A stretch of 64,000 bases of DNA. Source: Paraburkholderia sp. PREW-6R (GTDB lineage Bacteria > Pseudomonadota > Gammaproteobacteria > Burkholderiales > Burkholderiaceae). The notes under the pieces were generated by a model. It had not been told where the DNA came from. It saw only the letters and a list, made by a program, of their open reading frames with translations, and ran no database searches. The stretch is from NCBI RefSeq assembly GCF_039621805.1, contig NZ_CP155073.1, positions 496,001-560,000 on the forward strand, written 5' to 3'. The translations under genes and the position numbers were made by a program. Of this stretch, positions 28,623 to 38,335 are shown piece by piece. The number at the start of each line of letters is the position of its first letter. Within the stretch, counting starts at the first letter, position 1.

Positions 28623-31430
28623 ATGACCGACGCCACTCTTCTGAGTTCGAAGTATTCCCACTATGCGGCGCGCGCCGTGGCGGCGCGTCCGGAACTCGCG
28701 GCTTATGTGGATGCGCTGGCTTGCGCGCCACTCACCCGCGAGCGGATCGACGCGCGCTTTGATGCGCTGTGCGCCGAAGCGTCGGGCGCAAGCGGCGCGC
28801 CGCTCTCCGAGGATGCACTCAAACGGGCCTTGCGTCAGTTGCGCACCGAGGTGTTTTGCGCCGTGATGGAGCGCGATCTGGCCGGTGAAGCCGATGTCGC
28901 CGAAGTCACCGGGGCAATGACCGACCTCGCGGAAACGACGATCCAGCGTGCGCTCTCCGTGCTGTCGGGCGAACTGGAAACGCTGTATGGCGAGCCGCGC
29001 GGACCCGAGGGCGAGCGGCTGTCGCTCGGCGTGGTCGGCATGGGCAAGCTGGGCGGTCGCGAGCTGAATGTGTCGTCGGATATCGATCTGATCTTCGTCT
29101 ACGAAGAAGAGGGCGAAACCTCGGGCGGCCAGCGCTCGCCGATCGCGGTACAAGACTTTTTTACGCGGCTTGGCAAACGTCTGATCGGCGCGCTCGCCGA
29201 GGTGACCGCCGACGGTTACGTGTTTCGTGTGGATATGCGCTTGCGGCCGAACGGTGATTCGGGGCCGCTCGTGTGCAGTCTTGGCATGCTCGAAGAATAT
29301 TTTTACGTGCAGGGCCGCGAGTGGGAGCGCTACGCGTGGATCAAGGGGCGGCTCGTGTCCGAAGGCGCGAGCGAGTCCGCGCAACGCCTGCAGAAACAGC
29401 TCGACGCGATCGTCACACCGTTTGTCTATCGCCGATACCTCGACTTCGGCGTGATCAGCGCGATTCGTGCGCTGCACGTGCAGATTCGTCAGGAAGCGCA
29501 GCGGCGCGCGTCGATGCGCCCCGATAAGGCCGACGACATCAAGCTGGGGCGCGGCGGCATCCGCGAAATCGAGTTCAGCGCGCAGGTGTTCCAGCTGATT
29601 CGCGGCGGCCAGGACGCGGGTTTTCGCGTACGGCCCACGCTTGCCGTATTGCGGCACGCGGCGACGCACGGGCTGATCGACACCTCGGTCTGCGTGAAGC
29701 TGTCGCAGGCTTATCGCTTTCTGCGCGAGGTCGAACATCGTCTGCAATATCGCAACGATGCGCAGACTCATGCGATGCCGGTCGATCCCGAGGATCGGGC
29801 GGCGCTGGCTCGCTCGCTGGGCTGCGACGATTACGCGAGCTTGATGACACGGCTGGACGCGCACCGCGAGTTCGTCGAGCAGCAATTCGATCAGATCTTC
29901 GCCGACAAGGTGAACGGTCGCGACGGTTGCGCTGCGCCCGAGGACGGCGCAGCGGCCTGGGTCTGGAGCAGCGCGCTCGACGACGACAGCGCCGGCGACG
30001 CGCTGCTCGCGCGCCTCGTCGAACTGGGCCTCCCCGAGCCGGCGCAACTGCTCGCAAGACTGAAGGCGGTGTGGCAATCGTCGCGCTACACAGGTCTCGC
30101 CGAGCGTAGCCGGCAGCGCTTCGACATCGTCGCGCAACGTGCGCTGGAGGCGGCGCGCACGCTGGAGCCGCCGGAGCGGCGCGGCGATACGATCGCGCGA
30201 TTTTTCGACCTGCTCGAAACGGTGAGCCGGCGCGGCGCGTACCTCGCGTTGCTGACCGAGTATCCGCAGGCATTGCATCACGTGCTGTCGGTGCTGGGCG
30301 CCTCGCGCTGGGCGGCGGGCTACCTGATACGCCATCCCCAATTGCTCGACGAGCTGCTCGACGACGAGGCGCTCAATAGTCCGTTCGACTGGGCCGAGTT
30401 CAAACGCACGCTGCGTTTGCGTCTTGCCGCCGCCGACGGCGTCGAGCAGCAGATGGACCTGCTGCGCCACGCGCATCAGGCCGAAGTGTTCCGCATTCTG
30501 CTGATCGATCTGGCGGGCAAGCTGAGCGTCGAGCACGTGAGCGACCGTCTTTCCGAACTGGCGGACGCCGTGCTCGACGTCACCTTGCAGGCGGTCTGGA
30601 ATCAGTTGCCGAAACGTCACCGCGATGTGCCGCGATTCGCGGTGATCGCTTACGGCAAGCTGGGGGGCAAGGAACTGGGCTACGCGTCGGACCTCGACGT
30701 GATCTTCCTCTACGACGATCCCGACGATGCCGCCGCCGATGTCTACGCGACCTTCACGCGCCGTCTGATTACCTGGCTGACCATGGCGACCGGCGCCGGC
30801 ACGTTATTCGACGTCGACCTGCGGCTGCGGCCGAACGGCGAGTCGGGGCTGCTCGTCACCGATCTCGACGCTTTCCGCCGCTATCAGCTGCGTGAGGGCG
30901 ATGCGGCGAATACCGCCTGGGTCTGGGAACATCAGGCGCTGACCCGCGCGCGTTTCTGCGCGGGCGACACGGAAATCGGCGCCACGTTCGAAGCGATTCG
31001 CGAGCAGGTTCTGACCATGCCGCGCGAGGCGGCGTCGCTCGCGAAGGAAATCGTGGAGATGCGCGCGCGGGTCGAGGCGGGGCATCCGAACCATACGCCG
31101 TTGTTCGACCTGAAGCACGATCGCGGCGGCATGGTGGATATCGAGTTCACCGTGCAGTACTGGGTGCTGCTGCATGCAGCAGGCGACCCCGAGCTGGTTC
31201 GCAACACCGGCAACATCGCGCTGCTGCGGGAGGTGTCGCGCCTGGGTCTGATGAGCGAGGAAGAGGCGGAAACCGTGGGCGCGGCTTATCGCACCTACCG
31301 CAAGCTGCAGCATAAGCTGCGGCTCGACGGAATGGAAAAGGCGCGAGTGGATCCCGCAAGCGTCACCGCCGAACGCGAGGCGGTGCTGGCTTTGTGGGAA
31401 CGGGTGTTTGGTGAGAATGTGGCGCGCTAA
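28623..31430 (+). CDS. glnE: Bifunctional glutamine synthetase adenylyltransferase/adenylyl-removing enzyme
   Basis: GlnE adds and removes AMP on glutamine synthetase in response to PII and glutamine, so it links nitrogen status to ammonia assimilation. The 935-residue protein has two nucleotidyltransferase domains. The N-terminal (deadenylylation) domain has GKLGGRELNVSSDID with D153 and D155. The C-terminal (adenylylation) domain has GKLGGKELGYASDLD with D690 and D692. It is a single gene, divergent from yhdP and convergent with recN. Confidence 0.97.
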   Translation: MTDATLLSSKYSHYAARAVAARPELAAYVDALACAPLTRERIDARFDALCAEASGASGAPLSEDALKRALRQLRTEVFCAVMERDLAGEADVAEVTGAMTDLAETTIQRALSVLSGELETLYGEPRGPEGERLSLGVVGMGKLGGRELNVSSDIDLIFVYEEEGETSGGQRSPIAVQDFFTRLGKRLIGALAEVTADGYVFRVDMRLRPNGDSGPLVCSLGMLEEYFYVQGREWERYAWIKGRLVSEGASESAQRLQKQLDAIVTPFVYRRYLDFGVISAIRALHVQIRQEAQRRASMRPDKADDIKLGRGGIREIEFSAQVFQLIRGGQDAGFRVRPTLAVLRHAATHGLIDTSVCVKLSQAYRFLREVEHRLQYRNDAQTHAMPVDPEDRAALARSLGCDDYASLMTRLDAHREFVEQQFDQIFADKVNGRDGCAAPEDGAAAWVWSSALDDDSAGDALLARLVELGLPEPAQLLARLKAVWQSSRYTGLAERSRQRFDIVAQRALEAARTLEPPERRGDTIARFFDLLETVSRRGAYLALLTEYPQALHHVLSVLGASRWAAGYLIRHPQLLDELLDDEALNSPFDWAEFKRTLRLRLAAADGVEQQMDLLRHAHQAEVFRILLIDLAGKLSVEHVSDRLSELADAVLDVTLQAVWNQLPKRHRDVPRFAVIAYGKLGGKELGYASDLDVIFLYDDPDDAAADVYATFTRRLITWLTMATGAGTLFDVDLRLRPNGESGLLVTDLDAFRRYQLREGDAANTAWVWEHQALTRARFCAGDTEIGATFEAIREQVLTMPREAASLAKEIVEMRARVEAGHPNHTPLFDLKHDRGGMVDIEFTVQYWVLLHAAGDPELVRNTGNIALLREVSRLGLMSEEEAETVGAAYRTYRKLQHKLRLDGMEKARVDPASVTAEREAVLALWERVFGENVAR

Positions 31431-31520
31431 CGGTTGATGACGGCCTGAGGCGCTTGTGGTTGCCGAGTCGGCTCGCCGAGTGATGATGCCGCCTCGGGCC
31501 GCAGACTCAGACCGCTAAGT

Positions 31521-31634
31521 CAGCCAGCTACTCAGCCAGCTACTCAGCCAGCTAACTCAGCCAGCTAACTCAGCCAGCTAACTCAGCCAGCTACTTAGGC
31601 CGCGACTCAGGCCGCGACTCAGGCCGCCACCTCA
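31521..31634. repeat. 12-13 bp minisatellite overlapping the recN stop codon
   Basis: Six copies of CAGCCAGCTA with 2-3 base joints (31521, 31533, 31545, 31558, 31571, 31584) run directly into two copies of GGCCGCGACTCA (31598, 31610) and a third diverged copy that contains the recN stop (31632-31634). On the recN strand the two unit types align as variants of GC(G/T)G(C/G)CTGAGT, so it looks like one family of about nine units, each with a TGA. It fills most of the recN-glnE gap. Confidence 0.92.
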
Positions 31635-33302
31635 GGCCGCCAACATTTCCTTCGCGTGCTTTCGCGTGGTCGCGGTAATTTCCAGACCGCCGAGCATGCG
31701 TGCCACTTCTTCGATGCGGCTCGTTTTGTCCAGCGAAATCACGCTGCTGGTCGTGCCGCCCTTGCCATTGCCTGCCTTCGCCACCTGGAAGTGATGATCG
31801 CCACGCGCGGCGACCTGCGGCAGGTGCGTCACGCACAGCACCTGCCGCGCTTCGCCGAGCTGGTGCAACAGCCGTCCGACCACTTCGGCGACGCCACCGC
31901 CAATGCCGGTATCCACTTCGTCGAAAATCAATGTTGGCGTGGGGCTAGCCGCGCTTGCGATTACCGCGAGCGCAAGGCTGATCCGCGCGAGTTCGCCGCC
32001 CGATGCGACCTTGGCGAGCGGCCGCAGCGGCACGCCCGCGTGGCCGGCGACCCGGAATTCGACCTGTTCGAGCCCGTGTGCGCCGCCTTCCGGCAGCGGC
32101 ACGAGCGCGACTTCGAAACTGCCGCCCTTCATCGACAGTTCCTGCATGCCCGTGGTGACCGCCGAGCCCAAGGCCTTGCCGGCCTTCGCGCGCGCTTTCG
32201 AGAGCTTCTTCGCTTCGGCGAGGAATGCTTCTCTCGCGCGGGCTTCGGCCGCATGCAGGCTGTCGAGGTCGGCCGCGGCGTCGAGCGCGGCGAGTTGTGC
32301 GCGACGCGCCTCATGTTCCTCGGGTAGCGTCTCGGGCTGAAGACGGAATTTGCGCGCGGTCGAATGCAGTGCGTCCAGACGCTTTTCGACCTGCGCGAGA
32401 CGGTCGGGATCGAGTTCGAGCTTCTGAGCGTAGTGACTCAGCGAATACGCGGCTTCCTGTAGCTGGATTTCGGCGGGTTCGAGCGCGGCCAGTACGTCGT
32501 TCAAAGCCGGATCGATCTCCGCGAGATCGCGCACTTTCGAAACGATCGACGCCAGATGCGTGATCATCGCCTCGTCCGATTCGGAGAGTGCATTGAGCGC
32601 GCCTTGCACGCCGTCGATCAGATTGGCCGAGTGCGACAGGCGTTTGTGCTCGCTGTTGACCTCTTCCCATTCACCCGGCTGCGGGTTGAGCCTGTCGAGT
32701 TCGGTGAGCTGCCATGCAAGCCGCTCGCGCTCGAGTTGCAGTTCGCGGTCACGCGTTTGCGCGTGCTCGACCGCCTGCACCTTTTCGCGCCAGGCCCGCC
32801 AGGCGCGCGTGACGGTGGCCGCGCTCTCGCTCAGGCCGGCATGCGTGTCGAACAGTTCGCGCTGCGCGTCTGGACGCATCAGCAACTGGTGCGCGTGCTG
32901 CCCGTGAATATCGACCAGCATTTCGCCGACTTCGCGCAACTGCGCGAGTGTCGCCGCAGTGCCGTTGATAAACGCGCGCGAGCGGCCATTTGCATCCACC
33001 ACGCGGCGCAGCATGACCGTGCCGCCGTGGTGGTCGTCGCTTGCAGCCGTACCGAGCGCCTGCGCGTCGAGCCATTGCTCGACCTGCGCATGGGTATCGA
33101 ACTCCGCGGTGATGTCGGCGCGGCTTTCGCCCGTTCGCACGACGCTCGCGTCGGCGCGCGCGCCGAGCGTGAGCGCGAGCGCGTCGATCAGAATCGACTT
33201 GCCAGCGCCGGTTTCGCCGGAAAAAACGGTGAAGCCGCTGTCGAATTCGAGATCGAGCGCGGCGACGATGACGAAGTCACGTATCGAGAGATGGCGAAGC
33301 AT
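31632..33302 (-). CDS. recN: DNA repair protein RecN
   Basis: RecN is an SMC-like ATPase recruited to double-strand breaks. The 556-residue protein (553 in E. coli) has Walker A FSGETGAGKS with G29-S36. A central coiled-coil region runs through about residues 150-370. The signature LRPLAKVASGGELARISLAL and Walker B TLIFDEVDTGIGG follow, and CVTHLPQVAARGDHHF is near the end. Its final codons (GCG GCC TGA) are part of a minisatellite that continues downstream. It follows nadK by 68 bp, a common pairing. Confidence 0.97.
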   Translation of the reverse strand: MLRHLSIRDFVIVAALDLEFDSGFTVFSGETGAGKSILIDALALTLGARADASVVRTGESRADITAEFDTHAQVEQWLDAQALGTAASDDHHGGTVMLRRVVDANGRSRAFINGTAATLAQLREVGEMLVDIHGQHAHQLLMRPDAQRELFDTHAGLSESAATVTRAWRAWREKVQAVEHAQTRDRELQLERERLAWQLTELDRLNPQPGEWEEVNSEHKRLSHSANLIDGVQGALNALSESDEAMITHLASIVSKVRDLAEIDPALNDVLAALEPAEIQLQEAAYSLSHYAQKLELDPDRLAQVEKRLDALHSTARKFRLQPETLPEEHEARRAQLAALDAAADLDSLHAAEARAREAFLAEAKKLSKARAKAGKALGSAVTTGMQELSMKGGSFEVALVPLPEGGAHGLEQVEFRVAGHAGVPLRPLAKVASGGELARISLALAVIASAASPTPTLIFDEVDTGIGGGVAEVVGRLLHQLGEARQVLCVTHLPQVAARGDHHFQVAKAGNGKGGTTSSVISLDKTSRIEEVARMLGGLEITATTRKHAKEMLAA

Positions 33303-33370
33303 GAAGGGTCGTCTGGTGTGCTTGAGAGTCGGTTTCCGGCGGCGGTCGTATTCCAGCGTTGGCTCGCCGC

Positions 33371-34273
33371 TTACGGCTTGGTGTCTTCTTCGTGCGACGG
33401 GTACTCATTCCAGTGCAGCTTCTTGCGCAGCGTGGCGTAATAGCTGTAGCCGACCGGATGAAGCATGGGCACGGTATGGCGCGAGCGCCGCACTTCGATC
33501 GTGTCGCTCAATTCGAGCGACGTGAACGACTGCATGTCGAAATTGACGTTGACTTCGCGTCCCGAAACGATCTGAATGCTGACCTTCGAGTCGTCCGGCA
33601 GCACGATTGGCCGGTTCGACAGCGCGTGCGGCGCAATCGGCACGAGAACGATGCCTTGCAACTGCGGATGCAGGATGGGCCCTTGCGACGACAGCGCGTA
33701 GGCCGTGGAGCCGGTTGGCGTGGCCACGATCAGACCGTCGGAGCGCTGGTTGTACATGAAGCGTCCGTCTACCGATACATGCAGCTCCGCCATGCCCGAA
33801 AAGCCGCTACGGTTGACCACCACGTCGTTGAAAGCCAGCGCGTGGTAGATCGGCGTGCCGCCGCGCACGATGCGCGCTTCGAGCAACACGCGTTCCTCGC
33901 GCTCGAACTTGCCCGTCAGCATTTGCGGCACGATCTCGCTCATGTCCGAGATCGGAATGTCCGTGATGAAACCGAGCCGGCCGTGGTTGATGCCGATCAG
34001 CGGCGTGCGGTACGGCGCGAGCTGCCGGCCGATGCCGAGCATCGTGCCGTCGCCGCCGAGTACGACGGCGACGTCGGCGCGCGCACCGATTTCGGCAGGA
34101 CGGAGCGCCGGGTAGTCGGTAACGCCGATTTCGGCGGCGGTGTCGGCCTCGAACACGACCTCGAAGCCGCGTTTCGCGATGCACGAGGCGAGCGCGGTCA
34201 ACGGCTCGCGGATACCCGGCGTATTGTTGCGCCCGACGAGCGCGACGGTCTTGAACTGGCTGGTCACTTGCAT
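33371..34273 (-). CDS. nadK: NAD kinase
   Basis: NadK phosphorylates NAD to NADP. The 300-residue protein starts at 34273 ([14 protein letters not shown]); an upstream extension to 34396 is not conserved. The ATP/NAD-kinase motifs are present: [33 protein letters not shown] and [16 protein letters not shown]. It is divergent from hrcA and upstream of recN. Confidence 0.97.
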   Translation of the reverse strand: MQVTSQFKTVALVGRNNTPGIREPLTALASCIAKRGFEVVFEADTAAEIGVTDYPALRPAEIGARADVAVVLGGDGTMLGIGRQLAPYRTPLIGINHGRLGFITDIPISDMSEIVPQMLTGKFEREERVLLEARIVRGGTPIYHALAFNDVVVNRSGFSGMAELHVSVDGRFMYNQRSDGLIVATPTGSTAYALSSQGPILHPQLQGIVLVPIAPHALSNRPIVLPDDSKVSIQIVSGREVNVNFDMQSFTSLELSDTIEVRRSRHTVPMLHPVGYSYYATLRKKLHWNEYPSHEEDTKP

Positions 34274-34486
34274 GCCGGCATTACACCATAGGTAGGGCCT
34301 GAAAAGAACCGCCGGGCGGCCCGGTTGTGGGCCGGCCAGAACGGGCTGCCAGCGTAGCGCGGGATTATCGTTAGAATGGTGAAGCCTTGATGACATGCGC
34401 GCCGGTCGTCAGCGGCGCAGTGTTCGTCAGGGATGGGCGCCGTCAGCGCTCGCGGTGCTTGCGCCAATAAGCTAAAATTTTCCGTC

Positions 34487-35506
34487 ATGCTAGATCCTCG
34501 CGCACAAACCCTCCTTAAAACGCTGATCGAGCGATACATCGCCGAAGGTCAGCCGGTCGGCTCGCGCACGTTGTCGCGCTATTCCGGGCTCGAGCTGAGC
34601 CCGGCCACCATTCGCAACGTGATGTCGGATCTCGAGGATCTGGGGCTCGTGATCAGTCCGCATACTTCCGCAGGCCGCATACCCACCCCGCGCGGCTACC
34701 GCCTGTTCGTGGACACCATGCTGACAGTGGAATCCGCCGCGGACGAAGAAGCCGTGATGCGCACCGTCAAGACTACGCTGCAGGCGGGCGAACCGCAGAA
34801 AATCGTCGCGGCGGCGGCGAGTGTGCTCTCCAGCCTGTCGCAATTCGCCGGTGTGGTGCTGACGCCGCGCCGCAGCCACGTCTTCAAGCAGATCGAATTC
34901 ATGCGCCTGTCCGACAAGCGCATTCTGCTGATCATCGTCACGCCCGAAGGCGACGTGCAAAACCGCATCATGGCCACGCAGCGCGACTTCTCGCCGTCGC
35001 AACTCGTGGAAGCGTCCAATTACATCAACGCGCATTTTGCCGGCCTCTCGTTCGACGAGGTGCGCCGCCGCCTGCGCGAGGAGATCGACGCGCTGCGCGG
35101 CGACATGACCACACTGATGCACGCCGCCGTCACGGCGAGCACGGACGAAGCGGATACGGGCGAAACCGTGCTGATCTCCGGCGAGCGCAACCTGCTCGAG
35201 GTCGCCGATCTTTCTTCCGACATGGCGCGCCTGCGCAAGCTGTTCGATGTGTTCGATCAAAAGACGAGTCTCCTTCAGTTGCTCGACGTGTCGAGTCATG
35301 CGGCGGGGGTGCAGATTTTTATCGGCGGCGAGTCGAATCTCGTGCCGATCGAGGAAATGAGCGTTGTCACGGCCCCTTATGAAGTGAACGGCAAGATTGT
35401 CGGCACGCTGGGCGTGATAGGACCAACGCGCATGGCGTATAACCGCGTCATTCCGATCGTCGACATCACCGCGCGGCTGCTTTCGCTCACGCTCAGTCAG
35501 CAGTGA
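34487..35506 (+). CDS. hrcA: Heat-shock repressor HrcA
   Basis: HrcA represses chaperone genes by binding CIRCE operators. The 339-residue protein starts at 34487 ([18 protein letters not shown]). It has the winged-helix block [26 protein letters not shown] and the family segments [16 protein letters not shown] and [13 protein letters not shown]. The C-terminal block is [17 protein letters not shown] see no CIRCE element (TTAGCACTC-N9-GAGTGCTAA) in the window, so its operator is probably elsewhere, for example at groESL. Confidence 0.97.
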   Translation: MLDPRAQTLLKTLIERYIAEGQPVGSRTLSRYSGLELSPATIRNVMSDLEDLGLVISPHTSAGRIPTPRGYRLFVDTMLTVESAADEEAVMRTVKTTLQAGEPQKIVAAAASVLSSLSQFAGVVLTPRRSHVFKQIEFMRLSDKRILLIIVTPEGDVQNRIMATQRDFSPSQLVEASNYINAHFAGLSFDEVRRRLREEIDALRGDMTTLMHAAVTASTDEADTGETVLISGERNLLEVADLSSDMARLRKLFDVFDQKTSLLQLLDVSSHAAGVQIFIGGESNLVPIEEMSVVTAPYEVNGKIVGTLGVIGPTRMAYNRVIPIVDITARLLSLTLSQQ

Positions 35507-35707
35507 CGGCCGCTGGCACCGCGTTGAGCCTCCAATAACGTCCGGCAGGTTCGTGCCGCATGTCATGCCGTCCATGATGCGCGACGGCGCGCGACTTGCC
35601 AATTGGCCGAACGGCCAGGGGTCCGCGGCGGACCCGGCTGCGAGCCCGCCGCTATAATGAATCTCACCTGAACGAGCCTCCGCCACAAGCGGACAACCCT
35701 GCTGCCT

Positions 35708-36778
35708 ATGCGCTTCGACCTCGAGCGGCCTTCACAGAACGCCACGTCTCACCGCGTCGCCGTGATGCTGATCAATCTCGGCACACCCGACGCGCCTACG
35801 CCGCGCGCTGTGCGCCGCTATCTCGCGCAGTTCCTGTCCGACCCCCGTGTCGTCGAAATACCGGCGCTGCTGTGGCAGATCATTCTGCGTCTGTTCATAT
35901 TGCCGTTCCGTAGTGTGGCGTCCGCAAAGAAGTACGCAACCGTGTGGATGCCCGAAGGCTCGCCATTGCGTGTTTATACGGAAAAGCAGGTGGAGGGGCT
36001 GCGCCATCTGCTGCACCTGAACGACTACACCGTGCTGGTCGACTACGCGATGCGTTACGGCACGCCTGGCATTCCGGCCATGCTCAACCAGCTGAAACTG
36101 GCGGGCGCCGAACGTATTCTGCTGATGCCGATGTATCCGCAGTATTCGTCGTCGACCACAGCCACCGCTTTCGACGACGCGTTCTCCGCGCTCAAGCGTA
36201 TGCGCAACCAGCCGGAGATCCGCACGGTGCGTCAGTATGCCGATCACCCGGCCTACATCGGCGCGCTCGCCGCGCAAGTGCAGCAGTACTGGCATCAGCA
36301 TGGGCGTCCTGATTTTGCCGCCGGCGACAAGCTCGTGCTGAGTTTTCACGGCGTGCCCAAGCGCACGCTCGACCTCGGCGATCCCTATCACGAGCAATGC
36401 CAGTTGACAGGCGCGTTGCTGATGCAGGCGCTCGAACTGACGCCGGTGGAATGCCGCATTACGTTCCAGTCGCGTTTCGGTAAGGCCGAGTGGCTGCAAC
36501 CGTACACGGCGCCGACGCTGAAAGAGCTTGGCGCGGCGGGCGTGCGGCGGGCAGACCTGTTTTGTCCGGGGTTTACCGCCGACTGCCTGGAAACCGTCGA
36601 AGAAATCGGCATGGAAGTGCGCGATGAGTTCGTGCATGCGGGTGGCAAGGAGTTTCATCGCATTCCCTGTCTGAACGCGTCGCAGCCGTGGATCACGGCG
36701 CTCGGCGAAATCGTCGCGCAGAATCTGCAGGGCTGGCCGGTGCAGGCCGTTCCCGTACCGCACAACAGCGGAGGCTGA
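35708..36778 (+). CDS. hemH: Ferrochelatase
   Basis: HemH inserts Fe(II) into protoporphyrin IX in the last step of haem synthesis. The 356-residue protein has the family motifs [23 protein letters not shown] and [21 protein letters not shown], with the metal-site His in SFHG. The catalytic-site Glu lies in DCLETVEEI. It sits between hrcA and the Hsp15-like gene, whose start is only 7 bp after its stop, so hemH and the S4 gene are coupled. Confidence 0.97.
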   Translation: MRFDLERPSQNATSHRVAVMLINLGTPDAPTPRAVRRYLAQFLSDPRVVEIPALLWQIILRLFILPFRSVASAKKYATVWMPEGSPLRVYTEKQVEGLRHLLHLNDYTVLVDYAMRYGTPGIPAMLNQLKLAGAERILLMPMYPQYSSSTTATAFDDAFSALKRMRNQPEIRTVRQYADHPAYIGALAAQVQQYWHQHGRPDFAAGDKLVLSFHGVPKRTLDLGDPYHEQCQLTGALLMQALELTPVECRITFQSRFGKAEWLQPYTAPTLKELGAAGVRRADLFCPGFTADCLETVEEIGMEVRDEFVHAGGKEFHRIPCLNASQPWITALGEIVAQNLQGWPVQAVPVPHNSGG

Positions 36779-36785
36779 TGAGCTC

Positions 36786-37193
36786 ATGAATCACAAGATC
36801 TCCACCGAGCCAGGCGCGAAGCTGCGCATCGACAAATGGCTGTGGGCTGCACGTTTTTTCAAGACGCGCTCGCTCGCGGCAAACGCGGTCGAAAAAGGCC
36901 ACGCGCGGATTGGCGGCGCGAGCGTCAAGCCGGCGAAAGAGGTGCGCGTGGGTGATCGGGTCGAGATCGAGATCGAGCGAGTCGTGTGGCAGGTCGAGGT
37001 GCTTGGCGTGTGCGACGTGCGCGGGCCGGCGAGCGTCGCGCAGACGCTTTATGCGGAAACCGAAGAGAGCAGGGCGAAGCGGCAGGCGGAACTGGAGCGG
37101 CGCAAAACGTATCGCGAGCCTGCCGCCACATTGCACGGACGGCCGACCAAGCGTGATCGCCGCACTATCGACAAATTTTCGCGTGAGGGTTGA
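36786..37193 (+). CDS. hslR: S4-domain RNA-binding heat-shock protein (Hsp15/HslR family)
   Basis: Hsp15 binds 50S subunits that carry a stranded nascent chain and helps recycle them. The 135-residue protein has an N-terminal S4 fold (LRIDKWLWAARFFKTRSLAANAVEKG, about residues 13-38; KPAKEVRVGDRVEIE) and a basic C-terminal tail (RPTKRDRRTIDKF). It is the third gene of hrcA-hemH-hslR. Its last 29 bases overlap a small minus-strand ORF. Confidence 0.92.
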   Translation: MNHKISTEPGAKLRIDKWLWAARFFKTRSLAANAVEKGHARIGGASVKPAKEVRVGDRVEIEIERVVWQVEVLGVCDVRGPASVAQTLYAETEESRAKRQAELERRKTYREPAATLHGRPTKRDRRTIDKFSREG

Positions 37194-37326
37194 ACAGCTG
37201 TTCCATGGTCGCGTGAACGCCGCCGTACTCGGTGGTGCGGTCGTTCACAGCGCCGGACATGCAGATGGTCGTGGTGCCCGCAATCAGAACCAATGCGACC
37301 ACCGAGATTGCAAAGGTCAGTTTCAC
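37165..37326 (-). CDS. Small exported or membrane protein, 53 residues
   Basis: A GTG at 37326 on the minus strand follows AAGGGGAG at good spacing and opens a 53-codon frame ending in TAG. The first ~20 residues (KLTFAISVVALVLIAGTTTI) look like a signal peptide or membrane anchor. A short polar part follows (DRTTEYGGVHATMEQL). The 3' end overlaps the end of the S4 gene tail to tail by 29 bases. I recognise no function. The ribosome-binding site and signal-like N-terminus make it a likely real gene. Confidence 0.65.
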   Translation of the reverse strand: MKLTFAISVVALVLIAGTTTICMSGAVNDRTTEYGGVHATMEQLFNPHAKICR

Positions 37327-37557
37327 GGTTGACTCCCCTTGGGAGGTTGCACTAAGGAAACGGGCTTTTCGGGTGGATTTTGAAAAGATGTCGGAAGGCT
37401 TACGTCAGATTAGGGTTAACGTGTCTTTTCCGGCCTTTTAATGGAGCATAGGCCACTTGCCGACTTCCCTCAATCTGAATCTCATTGCGCCGGAATAATG
37501 GTTGTAACCGCGCGTTTCCGGCGCGTAGAACAAGAATGAAAAGTTCGCCGGAACCGG
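37327..37557. other. Gap before the grpE promoter
   Basis: No protein gene with support is seen here. It holds the upstream region of the small minus-strand gene and a 9-bp inverted repeat (37487-37495 with 37516-37524, 20-base spacer) of unknown role. Short open frames on the minus strand up to 37642 have no ribosome-binding site or recognisable sequence. Confidence 0.5.
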
Positions 37558-37585
37558 CTTGAAACGGGTCTCTGCGGCCCCATCT
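37558..37585 (+). promoter_or_regulatory. Sigma-32 heat-shock promoter of grpE
   Basis: CTTGAAA (37558-37564) and CCCCATCT (37578-37585) match the sigma-32 consensus CTTGAAA / CCCCATnT almost fully, with 14 bp between CTTGAA and CCCCAT. It points to grpE, whose ATG is about 120 bases downstream, leaving a long 5' leader. Confidence 0.85.
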
Positions 37586-37620
37586 GGGTTTGCGATGCGT
37601 GGTAGCGTAGTCTGCCGTCT

Positions 37621-37651
37621 GTCGCGATTTTGCAACGCACAAAATTGCGAC
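37621..37651. promoter_or_regulatory. 12-bp inverted repeat in the grpE leader
   Basis: GTCGCGATTTTG (37621-37632) and CAAAATTGCGAC (37640-37651) are inverted repeats with one mismatch and a 7-bp spacer. They lie between the predicted heat-shock start site and grpE. The sequence differs from CIRCE. It may be an operator or a 5'-UTR hairpin. Confidence 0.6.
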
Positions 37652-37706
37652 CGGTTTAAACGTTACCGCAACCGTTCGTCCTTACTTTTTAACGACTTTC
37701 AGCGAC

Positions 37707-38291
37707 ATGGAAAACACGCAAGAGAACCCGACGAGCCAGAATCCCACGCCCGCCGACGAAACCGCGCGCCAGGCCGCCGAGGCCGCTGCCCAACAGGAAG
37801 CGCCCCAGTCCGGCGCTGAGGAAGCACCGGCAGCCGGCGGTGCCGAAGCCGCGCTGGCGGAAGCTCACGCGAAGATCGCCGAGTTGCAGGAGAGCTTCCT
37901 GCGCGCCAAGGCCGAGACCGAAAACGTGCGCCGTCGCGCGCAGGAAGACGTGGCCAAGGCGCACAAGTTCGCCATCGAGAACTTCGCCGAGCATCTGCTG
38001 CCGGTGATCGATAGCCTCGAAGCCGCGGTCAACCATTCAACGGACGACCTGCCGAAGGTCCGCGAAGGCGTCGAACTGACGCTGCGTCAACTCACCGGCG
38101 CGCTGGAAAAGGGCCGTGTGGTCGCCCTGAACCCGGTCGGCGAGAAGTTCGACCCGCATCGTCATCAGGCCATCTCCATGGTGCCGGCCGATCAGGAGCC
38201 GAACACCGTGGTCGCCGTGCTGCAAAAAGGCTTCGTGATCGCCGACCGCGTGCTGCGTCCGGCGCTCGTCACCGTCGCCGCGCCGAAGTAA
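37707..38291 (+). CDS. grpE: Nucleotide exchange factor GrpE
   Basis: GrpE releases ADP from DnaK and resets the chaperone cycle. The 194-residue protein has a low-complexity acidic N-terminus, a long helix ([30 protein letters not shown]) for dimerisation, and the C-terminal beta domain with [17 protein letters not shown] and [20 protein letters not shown]. It is the first gene of grpE-thioredoxin-dnaK-dnaJ behind a sigma-32 promoter. Confidence 0.97.
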   Translation: MENTQENPTSQNPTPADETARQAAEAAAQQEAPQSGAEEAPAAGGAEAALAEAHAKIAELQESFLRAKAETENVRRRAQEDVAKAHKFAIENFAEHLLPVIDSLEAAVNHSTDDLPKVREGVELTLRQLTGALEKGRVVALNPVGEKFDPHRHQAISMVPADQEPNTVVAVLQKGFVIADRVLRPALVTVAAPK

Positions 38292-38335
38292 GCGGCACCA
38301 CGCGTTCGTCAGCCGCTCGCCCGGCAGGTACGGTC

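Noticed and set aside
28596..30620. A 674-residue minus-strand open frame opposite glnE
   Set aside because: The plus-strand GlnE has both catalytic domains intact; the antisense frame has only shadow composition.
31521..31634. Repeat array considered as CRISPR
   Set aside because: Units are 12-13 bp and head to tail with no unique spacers of 25-40 bp and no cas genes nearby; it is a minisatellite.
34300..34486. Search for a CIRCE operator near hrcA, grpE and dnaK
   Set aside because: No TTAGCACTC-N9-GAGTGCTAA-like sequence was found by eye in these upstream regions.
37400..37642. Small minus-strand ORFs (about 65-80 residues) upstream of grpE
   Set aside because: They run through the sigma-32 promoter and inverted repeat, have no ribosome-binding site and look non-coding.
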